From the NCBI GenBank assembly GCA_016190665.1, contig JACPQD010000033.1, positions 1 through 49,100 on the forward strand: a stretch of 49,100 bases of DNA. The letters run 5' to 3'. This DNA is from Chloroflexota bacterium (lineage in GTDB: Bacteria > Chloroflexota > Dehalococcoidia > JACPQD01). Each line of letters begins with the position of its first letter. Position 1 is the first letter of the stretch. The position numbers and the translations under genes were made by a program. Positions 1 to 7,719 of the stretch are shown here, piece by piece. The notes beneath the pieces are model-generated. The model was not told the DNA's origin. It saw nothing but the letters and a program-made list of their open reading frames with translations, and made no database searches.

Positions 1-44
1 AAAGCATTTCTCCAACGCGGGAGCCAGGATGTGAGAAGGGGATC

Positions 45-129
45 AACCTAACCCCCTGACCCCCTTCCCGAAGCGGGAAGGGGGAAGGAAAGTCCCTCGC
101 CGTGTCGGAGAGGGATTTAGGGAGAGGTC
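45..129. repeat. Palindromic dispersed repeat, copy 1
   Basis: About 85 bp made of two near-perfect hairpins. The first is CCCCCTTCCCG / CGGGAAGGGGG with a 3-nt loop. The second is a TCCCTC..GAGGGA-type stem, followed by the tail TTTAGGGAGAGGT. The same unit recurs many times between 180 and 2919 and once at 10446. It looks like a REP or MITE-like element. Open reading frames through it encode low-complexity peptides and are not genes. Confidence 0.85.
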
Positions 130-179
130 TGCGCCTTTTTCCTCCGAGCAGTAACGCTTGGTGGCAAGAGGAACGAGCT

Positions 180-263
180 ACCTAACCCCCTGGCCTCCTT
201 CCCGAAGCGGGAAGAGGGAAAGAAAGTCCCTCGCCGTGTCGGAGAGGGATTTAGGGAGAGGTT
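180..263. repeat. Palindromic dispersed repeat, copy 2
   Basis: Second copy of the two-hairpin unit, in the same orientation as the copy at 45-129. It ends 40 bp before the selenoprotein start at 304, so it lies in that gene's leader. The first hairpin has a few substitutions (CTCCTTCCC against GGGAAGAGG). Confidence 0.85.
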
Positions 264-303
264 GCGCGACTCCTTTCAAACTACTTCCCAGGAGACGAAC
301 TTT

Positions 304-2004
304 ATGGCGCCAACAGAAAAGTCCGTATACCTGAGCCCCATCGGAGAGGTGGACCCCCTGGATGTCGGGCTTGCCCCGAGACTGGATACCCTGGAAGGGA
401 AAGTCCTGGGTATCCTGGACGACGACATGCCCAACTCCGCCATCATTTTGAACACGGTGGCCCACCGCCTCCAGGAGCGGTTCAAGCTGGCGGGGTTGGA
501 GATGAGGACGCGCTTCCAGACCAAACCCGGCCAGGCTGCCCGTGAGGTGAGCGAGAAGGCGGACTTCGCCATCGCCGCCAACGGCATGTGAGGGGCCTGC
601 ACAACGTGGTGTATCCACAACGCAGCCCAAACGGAAAAGAACGGCGTCCCCACCGTCACCTTCTGCACCGAGGCCTTCGCCTCCCTGGGTCGCGCTGAGG
701 CCTCGGCCCTAGGGGTTCCCGCCCTGCCCATCATCGCCCTGCCCATAGATGTGCGCGTGAACGCCGCCCTGGCCGAGAAGACCGCCGGCGAGGCGGTAGA
801 GGAAGTCATCCGCGTCTTTACCGACCCTTGTGAACAGGTGATAGAGCGCTACAAGCGCACCCACTCCGGCGCCGACCTGGAGGCCCGACTGGGACGGCCC
901 AAGCCCGTCGTGTCGTCGGCGCCAGTGGAAGGCCCGGCGTCCTTCGCCGAAGCCAGCGCCTTCTTCTACGAGATGGGCTGGACGGACGGCCTGCCCATCA
1001 TCCCTCCCACCGAGCAGGAAGTCAGGCGCATGCTCGCCCATACCGACCGCGACCCCGAGGAGGTGCTCGGCAAGATCGGCCCCAGGTGGGGCAAGGCCAG
1101 CATCGAGAAGATCGCCGTCAACGCCGTGATGGCCGGCTGCCTGCCGGAATACCTGCCCATCATCATCGCCGCCACGGAGATCATGGCGCGGCCCGAGTTT
1201 GATATCTTCTCGGCGCAGGCCACCACCAATCCCGTGGCGCCCCTGACCCTCGTTAACGGCCCCATCGCCAGGGAACTGAAGATCAACGGCTCCTTCAACG
1301 TCTTCGGCCAGGGCTGGAGGAGCAACGCCACCATCGGCCGCGCCATAAGGCTGGTCCTGCTCAACATCGGCGGCGGCGTCCCCGGGACCACGGATAAGGC
1401 GATACACGGCCAACCGGCCAAGTTCTCCTTCTGCATGGCGGAGAACGAGGACGAAACCCCTTGGGAGCCCTACAACGTGGAGCTGGGCTACGATAAGGAC
1501 GTGAGCACGATCACCGTCGTGGGCATCCAGGCGACGCACAACGTCATCGTGCTGGACAACGACCCGCAGAGCACTCTGGTGATCACTGCCGACGCCATGT
1601 GCACCATGGGCGTCAACTCCATGTACTATGGCGGCAAGGCGGTAGTGGTCATGAACCCCAGGCTGGCCGGCTATCTGAAACGCGCGGGCTACTCCAAGGA
1701 CGACGTGAAACGCTACCTCTTCGAACACGCTCGTGTGCCAGTGTCGAGGTTCGCCGTTGGCACGCTGCCGCAGCTCAGGCAGCGGCGCCCTCAGTACGAC
1801 TACGACTCACCCACCACGACGATCCCGGTCGTCGACAGGTGGGAGGATATCGTGCTTCTGGTGGCGGGCGGGGGCGGCACCCACGTCCAGTACCTGCCCA
1901 CCTTCGGCGTGCACTGCCACCCCACCACCAGCCCCATCGCCCTGAAGAACGGCGCCGCAGCTCGATCCATCGTGGACTTCCGCCGCGCGGAGATAGCGAG
2001 GTAG
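304..2004 (+). CDS. UGSC-type selenoprotein fused to an uncharacterised C-terminal domain (copy 1)
   Basis: A 566-residue protein read through TGA 589-591 as selenocysteine (Sec96). ATG 304 follows AGGAG by about 9 nt. Residues 1-190 form the UGSC domain. A predicted strand ends in AANGM, then Sec-Gly-Ala-Cys-Thr and an amphipathic helix. From about residue 205 comes a second domain with GWTDGLP near 226, AGCLPEY (Cys279), a GRAIRL motif and an AENE..PW motif. The downstream reading frame continues in phase to 2004, and a stem-loop follows the TGA. Two relatives in this window have TGA in the same column. The UGSC name is recalled from databases; function is unknown, and Sec-x-x-Cys suggests redox or nucleophilic chemistry. 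The motif here is U-G-A-C rather than U-G-S-C. A frameshift or point-mutation pseudogene is unlikely given the intact downstream half. Automatic callers would split it at 591 and 751. Confidence 0.9.
589..628 (+). promoter_or_regulatory. SECIS-like element of selenoprotein copy 1
   Basis: The Sec UGA (589-591) is followed by a stem-loop. CTGC 597-600 pairs with GCAG 622-625, and GTGG 606-609 pairs with CCAC 615-618. The apical loop TGTAT is at 610-614. Eighteen nucleotides separate the UGA from the loop, and the second loop base is G. These features match the bacterial SECIS model as I recall it (loop 16-37 nt after UGA, G among its first two bases). Confidence 0.8.
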
Positions 2005-2013
2005 GAGGGACTC

Positions 2014-2291
2014 AACCTAACCCCCTGGCCCCCTTCTCGAAACGGGAAGGGGGAATAGAAGTCCCTCCCCGTGCCGGGAGAAGTCGCTGGAAACAGGACT
2101 CGACCTAACCCCCTGACCCCCTTCCCGAAGCGGGAAGGGGGCAAAATCCCTCCCCGACACGGGGAGGGTTTGTGGTCAAGGTCGAGCGGGATGCCGAGGA
2201 CGCAAAGTCCCTCCCCGTGTCGGGGAGGGATTTAGGGAGAGGTTGAGAAAGTCCCTCCCCGTGTCGGGGAGGGATTTAGGGAGAGGTTGAG
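2014..2291. repeat. Cluster of palindromic repeats upstream of the DUF559 gene
   Basis: Holds about two repeat units (from 2014 and from 2103), then two tandem copies of the right-hand 44-bp half at 2204-2247 and 2248-2291. The last base of the second tandem copy is immediately followed by the ATG of the DUF559 gene at 2292. A spacer of the form AGAAGTCGCTGGAAACAG recurs here and in the cluster at 2660. Confidence 0.85.
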
Positions 2292-2666
2292 ATGCCGATC
2301 CGCAAAATCGTCATCGGACAGAGAATCGACCAGGAAAAGGTAAAGCAGTCCAAACAGCTTCGCAGGCGAATGACGCGCGAAGAGGCCACGCTCTGGGAGT
2401 CCCTGCGAAAAAACCAGCTAAATGGGCTGCATTTCCGTCGCCAACAAGTGATCCACGGTTTCATCGTGGATTTCTATTGCCACAGCGCGCAATTGATAGT
2501 CGAGGTGGATGGAGACATCCACGAGCAGCAGCGCGATTACGACGCGGAGCGCGATGCGGTGCTGACGGCCCACGGCTTCACCGTCCTGAGGATCAGGAAC
2601 GAAAAGGTGAAGGAAGACCTGCCCGGGGTACTATCGCGGATACTGGAATTCGCATGCGCAACCTAA
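2292..2666 (+). CDS. DUF559 endonuclease-domain protein
   Basis: A 124-residue protein of the DUF559 family, related to Vsr-like very-short-patch-repair endonucleases with a PD-(D/E)XK-type fold. Visible family features are RRMTREEATLWE at the start of the domain, FRRQQVIHGFIVDFYC (residues about 50-65), the LIVEVDGDIHEQQ segment carrying the likely Glu/Asp metal ligands, and the C-terminal VLRIRNEKV. It stands alone on the plus strand. Its ATG directly follows a palindromic repeat. Its TAA (2664-2666) is itself part of the next repeat (AACCTAACCCC), so gene and repeats form one compact cassette. No separate ribosome-binding site is needed beyond GGGAGAGG in the repeat tail. The substrate is unknown; DUF559 genes are often found near mobile or repetitive DNA. 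Confidence 0.85.
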   Translation: MPIRKIVIGQRIDQEKVKQSKQLRRRMTREEATLWESLRKNQLNGLHFRRQQVIHGFIVDFYCHSAQLIVEVDGDIHEQQRDYDAERDAVLTAHGFTVLRIRNEKVKEDLPGVLSRILEFACAT

Positions 2667-2919
2667 CCCCCTGGCCCCCTTCCCGAAGCGGGAAGGGGGA
2701 AAGAAGTCCCTCCCCGTGTCGGGGAGAAGTCGCTGGAAACAGGACTCAACCTAACCCCCTGACCCCCTTCCCGCTTCGGGAAGGGGGAAAGAAGTCCCTC
2801 CCCGTGTCGGGAGAAGTCGCTGGAAACAGGACTCAACCTAACCCCCTGACCCCCTTCCCGAAGCGGGAAGGGGGAAAGAAGTCCCTCCCCGTGTCGGGGA
2901 GGGATTTAGGGAGAGGTTG
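2660..2919. repeat. Cluster of three palindromic repeats downstream of the DUF559 gene
   Basis: Three consecutive copies begin at 2660, 2748 and 2835. The first two have a shortened second hairpin and the shared spacer AGAAGTCGCTGGAAACAG. The last is full length and ends with GGATTTAGGGAGAGGTT. The middle copy has CCCGCTTCGGG instead of CCCGAAGCGGG, an inverted hairpin tip that keeps the stem intact. Confidence 0.85.
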
Positions 2920-3106
2920 GTTTCCCGTTGCGCCCTCCCCTGCTTTCCTGCTATGATGCAACTACACCGTCGGCCCGCCTTTCGCATGGAGTTAATCTCT
3001 TCGGTGGACCGGGGGTGGTGGGAGGGCCCATCTCCCACACAGCGGGGAACCCGTCGGTGAAGCAGGGCGTAGTGCAGGGGCTTGTGTCCTGCTGACCGGG
3101 GGCCAT

Positions 3107-5665
3107 ATGCCTCCGGAAGAGAGCCGCAAGATGTCAGCCAACCAGGCCACTCCTGTATCAGCGCAAAGCCCCTCCGCCGGTCTTAGCCTCGCCGTGCTGC
3201 AGGTCTTCGCCGTGCTCTTCGGCGCGGTTGTCGGCAGCCACATGCTGATCTCCCCACATCAGTACACCCTGCCGGTATATGACCCCATCGCGCCCAACCT
3301 TTCACTCTGGGGCGTCGTGTTCCTTCTGGCGGCGGGGAGCATGGCCGCGGCGGTGGTGATCATCCGCGCCAGGCCGCTCCTTCTCCTGGCGCACCTGTTC
3401 AGCGCGGCGACGCTGCTTCTGCTCGCCTACCTCGTCGCGGCGGCAGGCAATTGGCTCGGGCCGACAGTCTACACCATCCTGGGCGCCGCTCTCATCGCCG
3501 CTCCCCTGGCGCAGCGTTTGCCGACGTCCAGGACATTGCGGGGCGGCGATTCCTTCCGGATCGTCATAACGGCGGTCGCTTTGGGCATCGGCTTGAACCT
3601 TGTCCTCGCGCCCGATAAGGGCGCTTGGTCCGACCCGTCTTACCTTTCCTTTGCGCGCTGGCTGGGGGCGGCCTTTCTGGTCGCCGGGGCGGCGCTCGCC
3701 GCCGAGGTGCTGCTGAAGCCATCCAGGAGAGCTCCCATCTGGCTGGCGCATCTGACGGCCGCTGCGCCCTTCCTCGCTTATCTCGTCGTGGGGCCCGGCG
3801 CCTTGCGCGCCTGGCCAGGGATGACCCTCTACGGGCTGTTGGCCCTCTTGCTGGCTGCGTTGCCGTGGCTGGAGGAGCGCGCCCATCTCATCGCCCTGGA
3901 CTCGCTGCGGGCCCGTCTGACTCTGGCCTTTTCGGCTGGCGCGGTGGTCCCCTTGCTCCTGGTGGTTCCTATCGCGCTGGGAATGCAAGAGGAGGCAGCG
4001 GTGGCGCGCAGCCTGGCGCAGCACCGCGCTCTCGCGGAGGACGCCGCGCAGGAGGTCGCTGACTTCGTCAGCTACCACAGCGCCGCCGTCATCGCCCTGG
4101 GAAACCAGCCGGGACTCCTGGAGGCGCCGCTCGCTGCGCAGCGGCAAGCGCTGCGCGCCGTGCAGGCGGCCTATCCCGCGGCGCTAACTGTCAACATCGT
4201 CGACCTTGCGGGGAATCAGAGAGCCCGCAGCGACGACTTCCCGCTGACGTGGGTGGGAGACTCGCCTAATTTCCAGCGCGCGAGCCGCACCCGGCGCGTT
4301 GACTTGTTTCTGGCCAGGCGCCCGGAAACAGGCCGGTCCATCCTCGCTATAGTGGCTCCGGTCCTGGATCAAAGCGGCGAAGCCAAGGGGTTCGTAGCCG
4401 CCAGCGTTGAGACCACTCGCTTCAGCAACGTCCTGGCCAGGATTCCCACCATGGGCGCCGCTGCCGCCTACCTGGTCGATGAGCAGGGGCGCCTCATCGC
4501 CGCCACGGACCCATCAGCCAGCGCCTTCGCCGATCTCTCAGGAGAGCCCGCTGTCGGCGCTTTGCTGCGGGGCGAGGAGGCTGGTTCCTTCAGGTCTGGC
4601 CAGGGCCCGGACGACCGGCTGGTGGGCTACGCGCGCGTCGCTGGCTTGTCCTGGGGAGTAGTGGTCGAGGAGCCCGTCGCCGTGGTGGTCGCCGAATCCC
4701 GCCGCCAGCGTGATGCCGCCTTCCCGGGGACACTCGCCGTGGGCGCCCTGGCCGCCGCCCTCGGCGTGGCCCTCTCCCACGGCATGGTGCAACCTCTGAG
4801 GGAGGTCATCCGCACCGTGGGCCGCATTGCCGCTGGCTCTTTCGACCCCGATCCGTCGGGTCCCAGCCCGAGCATCTCCGAGCTGCGGCAGTTGACCAGT
4901 TCCGTGGACCAGATGCGCACCCGCCTCCGACACGCCACCGCCGAGAGCGAGCGACTCCTGGCCGAGACGCAGCGCCATGCCGCCGAGCTGGACATCGTCA
5001 ACCGGGAGTTGCACGCCTTCAACTACTCCGTCGCCCACGACCTGAAGACCCCCCTGCGCGCCATGAAGGGCTTCAGCCAGGCGGTGCTGGAGCTGTATGG
5101 CGACAAGCTGGACGAGCAGGGGAGAAAATACCTGACCTCGGTGCACCGGGGAAGCAAGCGCATGGAGGACTACCTCGACGCCCTGCTCGAGCTGGGAAGG
5201 ATCGCCCGGGCCGAGATGAAGCGGCAACGGGTGGACCTTTCCCGCATGGCATCGGAGACAGCGGGAGGGCTCCAGAGCCTCGACCCGAAACGCTCGGTGG
5301 AGTTTATTATCGCCCCCGACGTGGTGGTCTTCGGGGACAGAGACCTGCTGCGCCTGGCGCTGGAGAACCTGCTGGGCAACGCCTGGAAGTTCACCTCGAA
5401 GCACGCTGCAGCCAGGATAGAGTTCGGCGTCGCCGACCTGGACGGCCAAAGGGCCTACTTTGTCCGCGACGACGGCGCCGGGTTCGACATGGAGTTCGCC
5501 CACAAGCTCCTCGTCGCCTTCGAGCGACTGCACGACGAAAGCGAGTTCCCCGGCCTCGGCGCCGGCATGGCGATGGTGCAGCGCATCATTGCCCGCCACG
5601 GCGGCCGCGTCTGGGCGGAGGCGAAGGTGGAGCGGGGCGCCACCTTCTATTTCACGCTGGGATAG
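3107..5665 (+). CDS. Membrane sensor histidine kinase, orphan
   Basis: An 852-residue sensor kinase. Residues about 25-260 hold a multi-pass hydrophobic region of roughly eight segments. A further segment near 272-292 leads into an extracytoplasmic Cache-like sensor domain (about 300-525), a membrane helix near 540-560 and a HAMP linker. The HisKA domain has the H-box AHDLKTPLR with phospho-acceptor His644. The ATPase domain has the N-box ENLLGNAWKF (Asn754, Asn758), the G1 box DDGAGFD (about 788-794) and a glycine-rich segment near 815-821. The final HGGRVWAE matches phytochrome-type kinases. No response regulator is adjacent. Start choice is uncertain: ATG 3107 and ATG 3131 are both possible and neither has a strong Shine-Dalgarno. 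The signal sensed cannot be read from the sequence. Confidence 0.85.
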   Translation: MPPEESRKMSANQATPVSAQSPSAGLSLAVLQVFAVLFGAVVGSHMLISPHQYTLPVYDPIAPNLSLWGVVFLLAAGSMAAAVVIIRARPLLLLAHLFSAATLLLLAYLVAAAGNWLGPTVYTILGAALIAAPLAQRLPTSRTLRGGDSFRIVITAVALGIGLNLVLAPDKGAWSDPSYLSFARWLGAAFLVAGAALAAEVLLKPSRRAPIWLAHLTAAAPFLAYLVVGPGALRAWPGMTLYGLLALLLAALPWLEERAHLIALDSLRARLTLAFSAGAVVPLLLVVPIALGMQEEAAVARSLAQHRALAEDAAQEVADFVSYHSAAVIALGNQPGLLEAPLAAQRQALRAVQAAYPAALTVNIVDLAGNQRARSDDFPLTWVGDSPNFQRASRTRRVDLFLARRPETGRSILAIVAPVLDQSGEAKGFVAASVETTRFSNVLARIPTMGAAAAYLVDEQGRLIAATDPSASAFADLSGEPAVGALLRGEEAGSFRSGQGPDDRLVGYARVAGLSWGVVVEEPVAVVVAESRRQRDAAFPGTLAVGALAAALGVALSHGMVQPLREVIRTVGRIAAGSFDPDPSGPSPSISELRQLTSSVDQMRTRLRHATAESERLLAETQRHAAELDIVNRELHAFNYSVAHDLKTPLRAMKGFSQAVLELYGDKLDEQGRKYLTSVHRGSKRMEDYLDALLELGRIARAEMKRQRVDLSRMASETAGGLQSLDPKRSVEFIIAPDVVVFGDRDLLRLALENLLGNAWKFTSKHAAARIEFGVADLDGQRAYFVRDDGAGFDMEFAHKLLVAFERLHDESEFPGLGAGMAMVQRIIARHGGRVWAEAKVERGATFYFTLG

Positions 5666-5750
5666 GGTTCAACCCCTCGTTGAATCCCCTGAAGAGGGAG
5701 GGACTTCGCGCCCTTCCCCACGCTACCATCCCAACGCCCGGCAGTGCCTA

Positions 5751-5779
5751 TTGACAACCTTTGGGACCATCCGTAGAAT
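5751..5779 (+). promoter_or_regulatory. Sigma-70-type promoter for the split selenoprotein operon
   Basis: TTGACA (5751-5756), a 17-bp spacer and TAGAAT (5774-5779). Transcription would begin near 5786, about 40 nt before the GTG at 5828. The -35 is perfect and the spacing ideal. Confidence 0.75.
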
Positions 5780-5827
5780 GTGGGCATCCCTCAGGGATTG
5801 AGAAAACGTCACGAGGAGGAGTGTAAC

Positions 5828-6910
5828 GTGTCACCGCACCACGAATCTCAGCGGGTGTATGCCGATAGCGTGGAGGAGGCGGTGGAGATATGCTATCAGC
5901 GGGGCTGGACCGACGGCCTGCCGGTAGTCCCGCCCACCGAGGCCCTGGTGGCTAAGGCGCTCGAGTACCTCAAGAGAGACCCCAGCGAATCCCTCGGCAT
6001 CATACCGCCCAAGAACGGCGCGGCAACCATCGAGAAGATCGTCGCCAACAGCATAATGGGTGGGTGCCTGCCCACCTACATTCCCGTTGTCATCGCGGCC
6101 CTGGAGGCCATGCTCGAAAGGCCCTTCAACCTCAATGGGGTGCAGACCACAACCCACTGCGTAGGCCCCCTGGCGATTGTCAGCGGGCCCATCGTCAAGG
6201 AGCTGGGATTCAACAGCGGCGACGGGGTGTTCGGCGGAGGGTCCCGGGCAAACGCCGCCGTAGGCCGGGCGGTCCGCCTCATCATGTGGAATGTAGGCGG
6301 CGCGTTTCCCGGCGAGCTGGACAGGGCGACCATAGGCCACCCCGGCAAATACACGTACTGTATCGCGGAAAACGCCGACGGCAACCCCTGGGAGGCCATC
6401 CACGTTGAAAAAGGCTTGAAGCCGGAGGACAGCGCCGTCACCATGTTCGGCTGCGAGTCCCCCCACCATGTGGCTACCGGGCCGGGCAGACCTATCCAGA
6501 CGCTCTACGCTATCGCTGACGCCATGTCAACCATCTGCAACAACAACTTCCATTTCGGAGGAGAGACTCTGGTGGTCCTGGGACCGCGAGCCGCGGCCAC
6601 CGTCGCCCATGCTGGCTGGACGCGGAACACGATCCGGGAGTATCTTTACGAAAACGCCAGAGTGCCCGTGGGACGCGCGCTTCTGGGCGCCGCTTTCGAC
6701 GAGAAGGCAACGGAAGCCCCGGGTTGGCCCAAGTGGATCGACCCGGCCAATAGAAAGGCCATGATACCCGTCATCCGCAAGCCGGAGAACATCAACCTGG
6801 TGGTGGCGGGCGGATGGGGGGCGGGCGCCGCCTTCTGCGCCATCTGCCCCGGCTGGGGCTATCTCGGAGGTCTGGCGCAGACGAAGCGCATCAGCGTCCG
6901 GCAAGAGTAG
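5828..6910 (+). CDS. UGSC-associated domain protein, stand-alone form
   Basis: A 360-residue protein equivalent to the C-terminal domain of the two fused selenoproteins (304-2004, 21407-23065). Shared signatures are GWTDGLPVVPPTE (from about residue 26), MGGCLPTYIP (Cys80), a G-x-GSRANAAVGRAVRL stretch, a PGELD motif and AENADGNPW. GTG 5828 is chosen because GAGGAGGAG lies just upstream; the longer frame has no such site. It is followed after 64 bp by the separate UGSC selenoprotein gene, so the two genes recreate in split form what is one polypeptide elsewhere in the window. The C-terminus (VVAGGWGAGAA..) differs from the fused versions. No known enzyme family is recognised. The conserved Cys in the GC-x-P-x-Y motif and the acidic/Trp motif may be catalytic or metal-binding, which is inference. 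Confidence 0.85.
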   Translation: MSPHHESQRVYADSVEEAVEICYQRGWTDGLPVVPPTEALVAKALEYLKRDPSESLGIIPPKNGAATIEKIVANSIMGGCLPTYIPVVIAALEAMLERPFNLNGVQTTTHCVGPLAIVSGPIVKELGFNSGDGVFGGGSRANAAVGRAVRLIMWNVGGAFPGELDRATIGHPGKYTYCIAENADGNPWEAIHVEKGLKPEDSAVTMFGCESPHHVATGPGRPIQTLYAIADAMSTICNNNFHFGGETLVVLGPRAAATVAHAGWTRNTIREYLYENARVPVGRALLGAAFDEKATEAPGWPKWIDPANRKAMIPVIRKPENINLVVAGGWGAGAAFCAICPGWGYLGGLAQTKRISVRQE

Positions 6911-6974
6911 TAGACTGCGGAGACAGGCAATTGCTGCGAAAACGAGGTCGTTCAGATAGCAAAGGAGGCAAACG

Positions 6975-7544
6975 GTGTGCGCACAGGCGACAGGCTCGAG
7001 AATAGTGATGATAAATCCGGTGGCGGACGCCGGCATCCCGGCGTCTGAGGTGGCTCCGCGCATCGGGGGGTTGAACGACAAGGCCATGGGCTTCCTCTAC
7101 AACGGCCACTACTCGGCGCCAGTGCTTTTCGACGCTGTCAGACAGAAGCTTACCGAGAAATTCAAGTTCTCCAGCGTCGTCGACAAGGTAAAGCCCAACG
7201 TCGGGGCGCCGTCGCCCGACGCCACTATCGACGAAGTGGCGGCGAAATGTGATGCTGTTGTCCTCGGCGTGGGCGCCTGAGGCTCCTGCACCTCCGGCGT
7301 GATCCGGGATGCAGTGGCCCTGGAGAGGAAGGGCGTCCCCACGGTGACCATGGTCCACGACAGGTTCGTACCCGCGGCTCGCGCCCAGGCCCGGGTGCTC
7401 AACTTGCCCGATCTCAGGATCGCCTCCGTCCCGCAGCCCATGCCCTGGGAAACGGCGGACGACGAGCGCAAGAAGGCCGACAACGTCCTGGGAACGCTGG
7501 TCAATATGCTGACTGAGCCCGTGCCGCAAACGGCAAAGAGTTAA
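6975..7544 (+). CDS. UGSC family selenoprotein, stand-alone (copy 2)
   Basis: A 189-residue protein with Sec102 encoded by TGA 7278-7280. GTG 6975 follows AAAGGAGGC by 5-6 nt. The first half ends in DAVVLGVGA, then Sec-Gly-Ser-Cys-Thr, then a helix (SGVIRDAVALE) and a strand (VPTVTMV). The frame continues in phase after the TGA to TAA 7542-7544. It holds the same layout as the N-terminal domains of the fused copies and a SECIS-like hairpin. A predicted strand-loop-helix with the nucleophile at the helix start resembles redox-active U-x-x-C or C-x-x-C sites; this is inference from local sequence. It probably partners the product of 5828-6910, since the domains are fused in two other loci. Standard annotation would report two fragments (to 7280, from 7299). 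Confidence 0.9.
7278..7314 (+). promoter_or_regulatory. SECIS-like element of selenoprotein copy 2
   Basis: After UGA 7278-7280, CTGCA 7286-7290 pairs with TGCAG 7310-7314, and CCGG 7294-7297 pairs with CCGG 7304-7307. The apical loop CGTGAT is at 7298-7303. The loop begins 17 nt after the UGA and its second base is G, as in the other two copies. The upper stem differs in sequence from the other copies but keeps its pairing. Confidence 0.8.
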
Positions 7545-7719
7545 GGGAGCGAGCATTGAACTGCTTCGTCGCCGGCACACCTAGGACAACATAACATCGA
7601 TTTATGCGTACGGTGGGTGGAGCCAAGCCGTAGGGCAGGGGCTTGTCCCTTGCCGCCAGGGACGGATTCTTCACTTCGTTGAGAACGACAATGCTGGGGT
7701 GGTTCTTGGGAGCAAACCT

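Noticed and set aside
589..591. TGA codons in the three UGSC genes as sequencing errors or pseudogene stops
   Set aside because: The same codon is in the same alignment column three times, each followed by the conserved Gly-x-Cys-Thr and a SECIS-like hairpin. Error or decay would not give this pattern.
709..1728. Long minus-strand frame of 339 codons opposite selenoprotein copy 1
   Set aside because: It is a shadow frame caused by high GC and codon bias of the real gene. It has low-complexity His/Gly/Arg content, no recognisable domain and no ribosome-binding site.
2477..2956. Plus-strand frame translating the repeat cluster
   Set aside because: Encodes repeated peptides that are simply translated palindromic repeats and overlaps the DUF559 gene.
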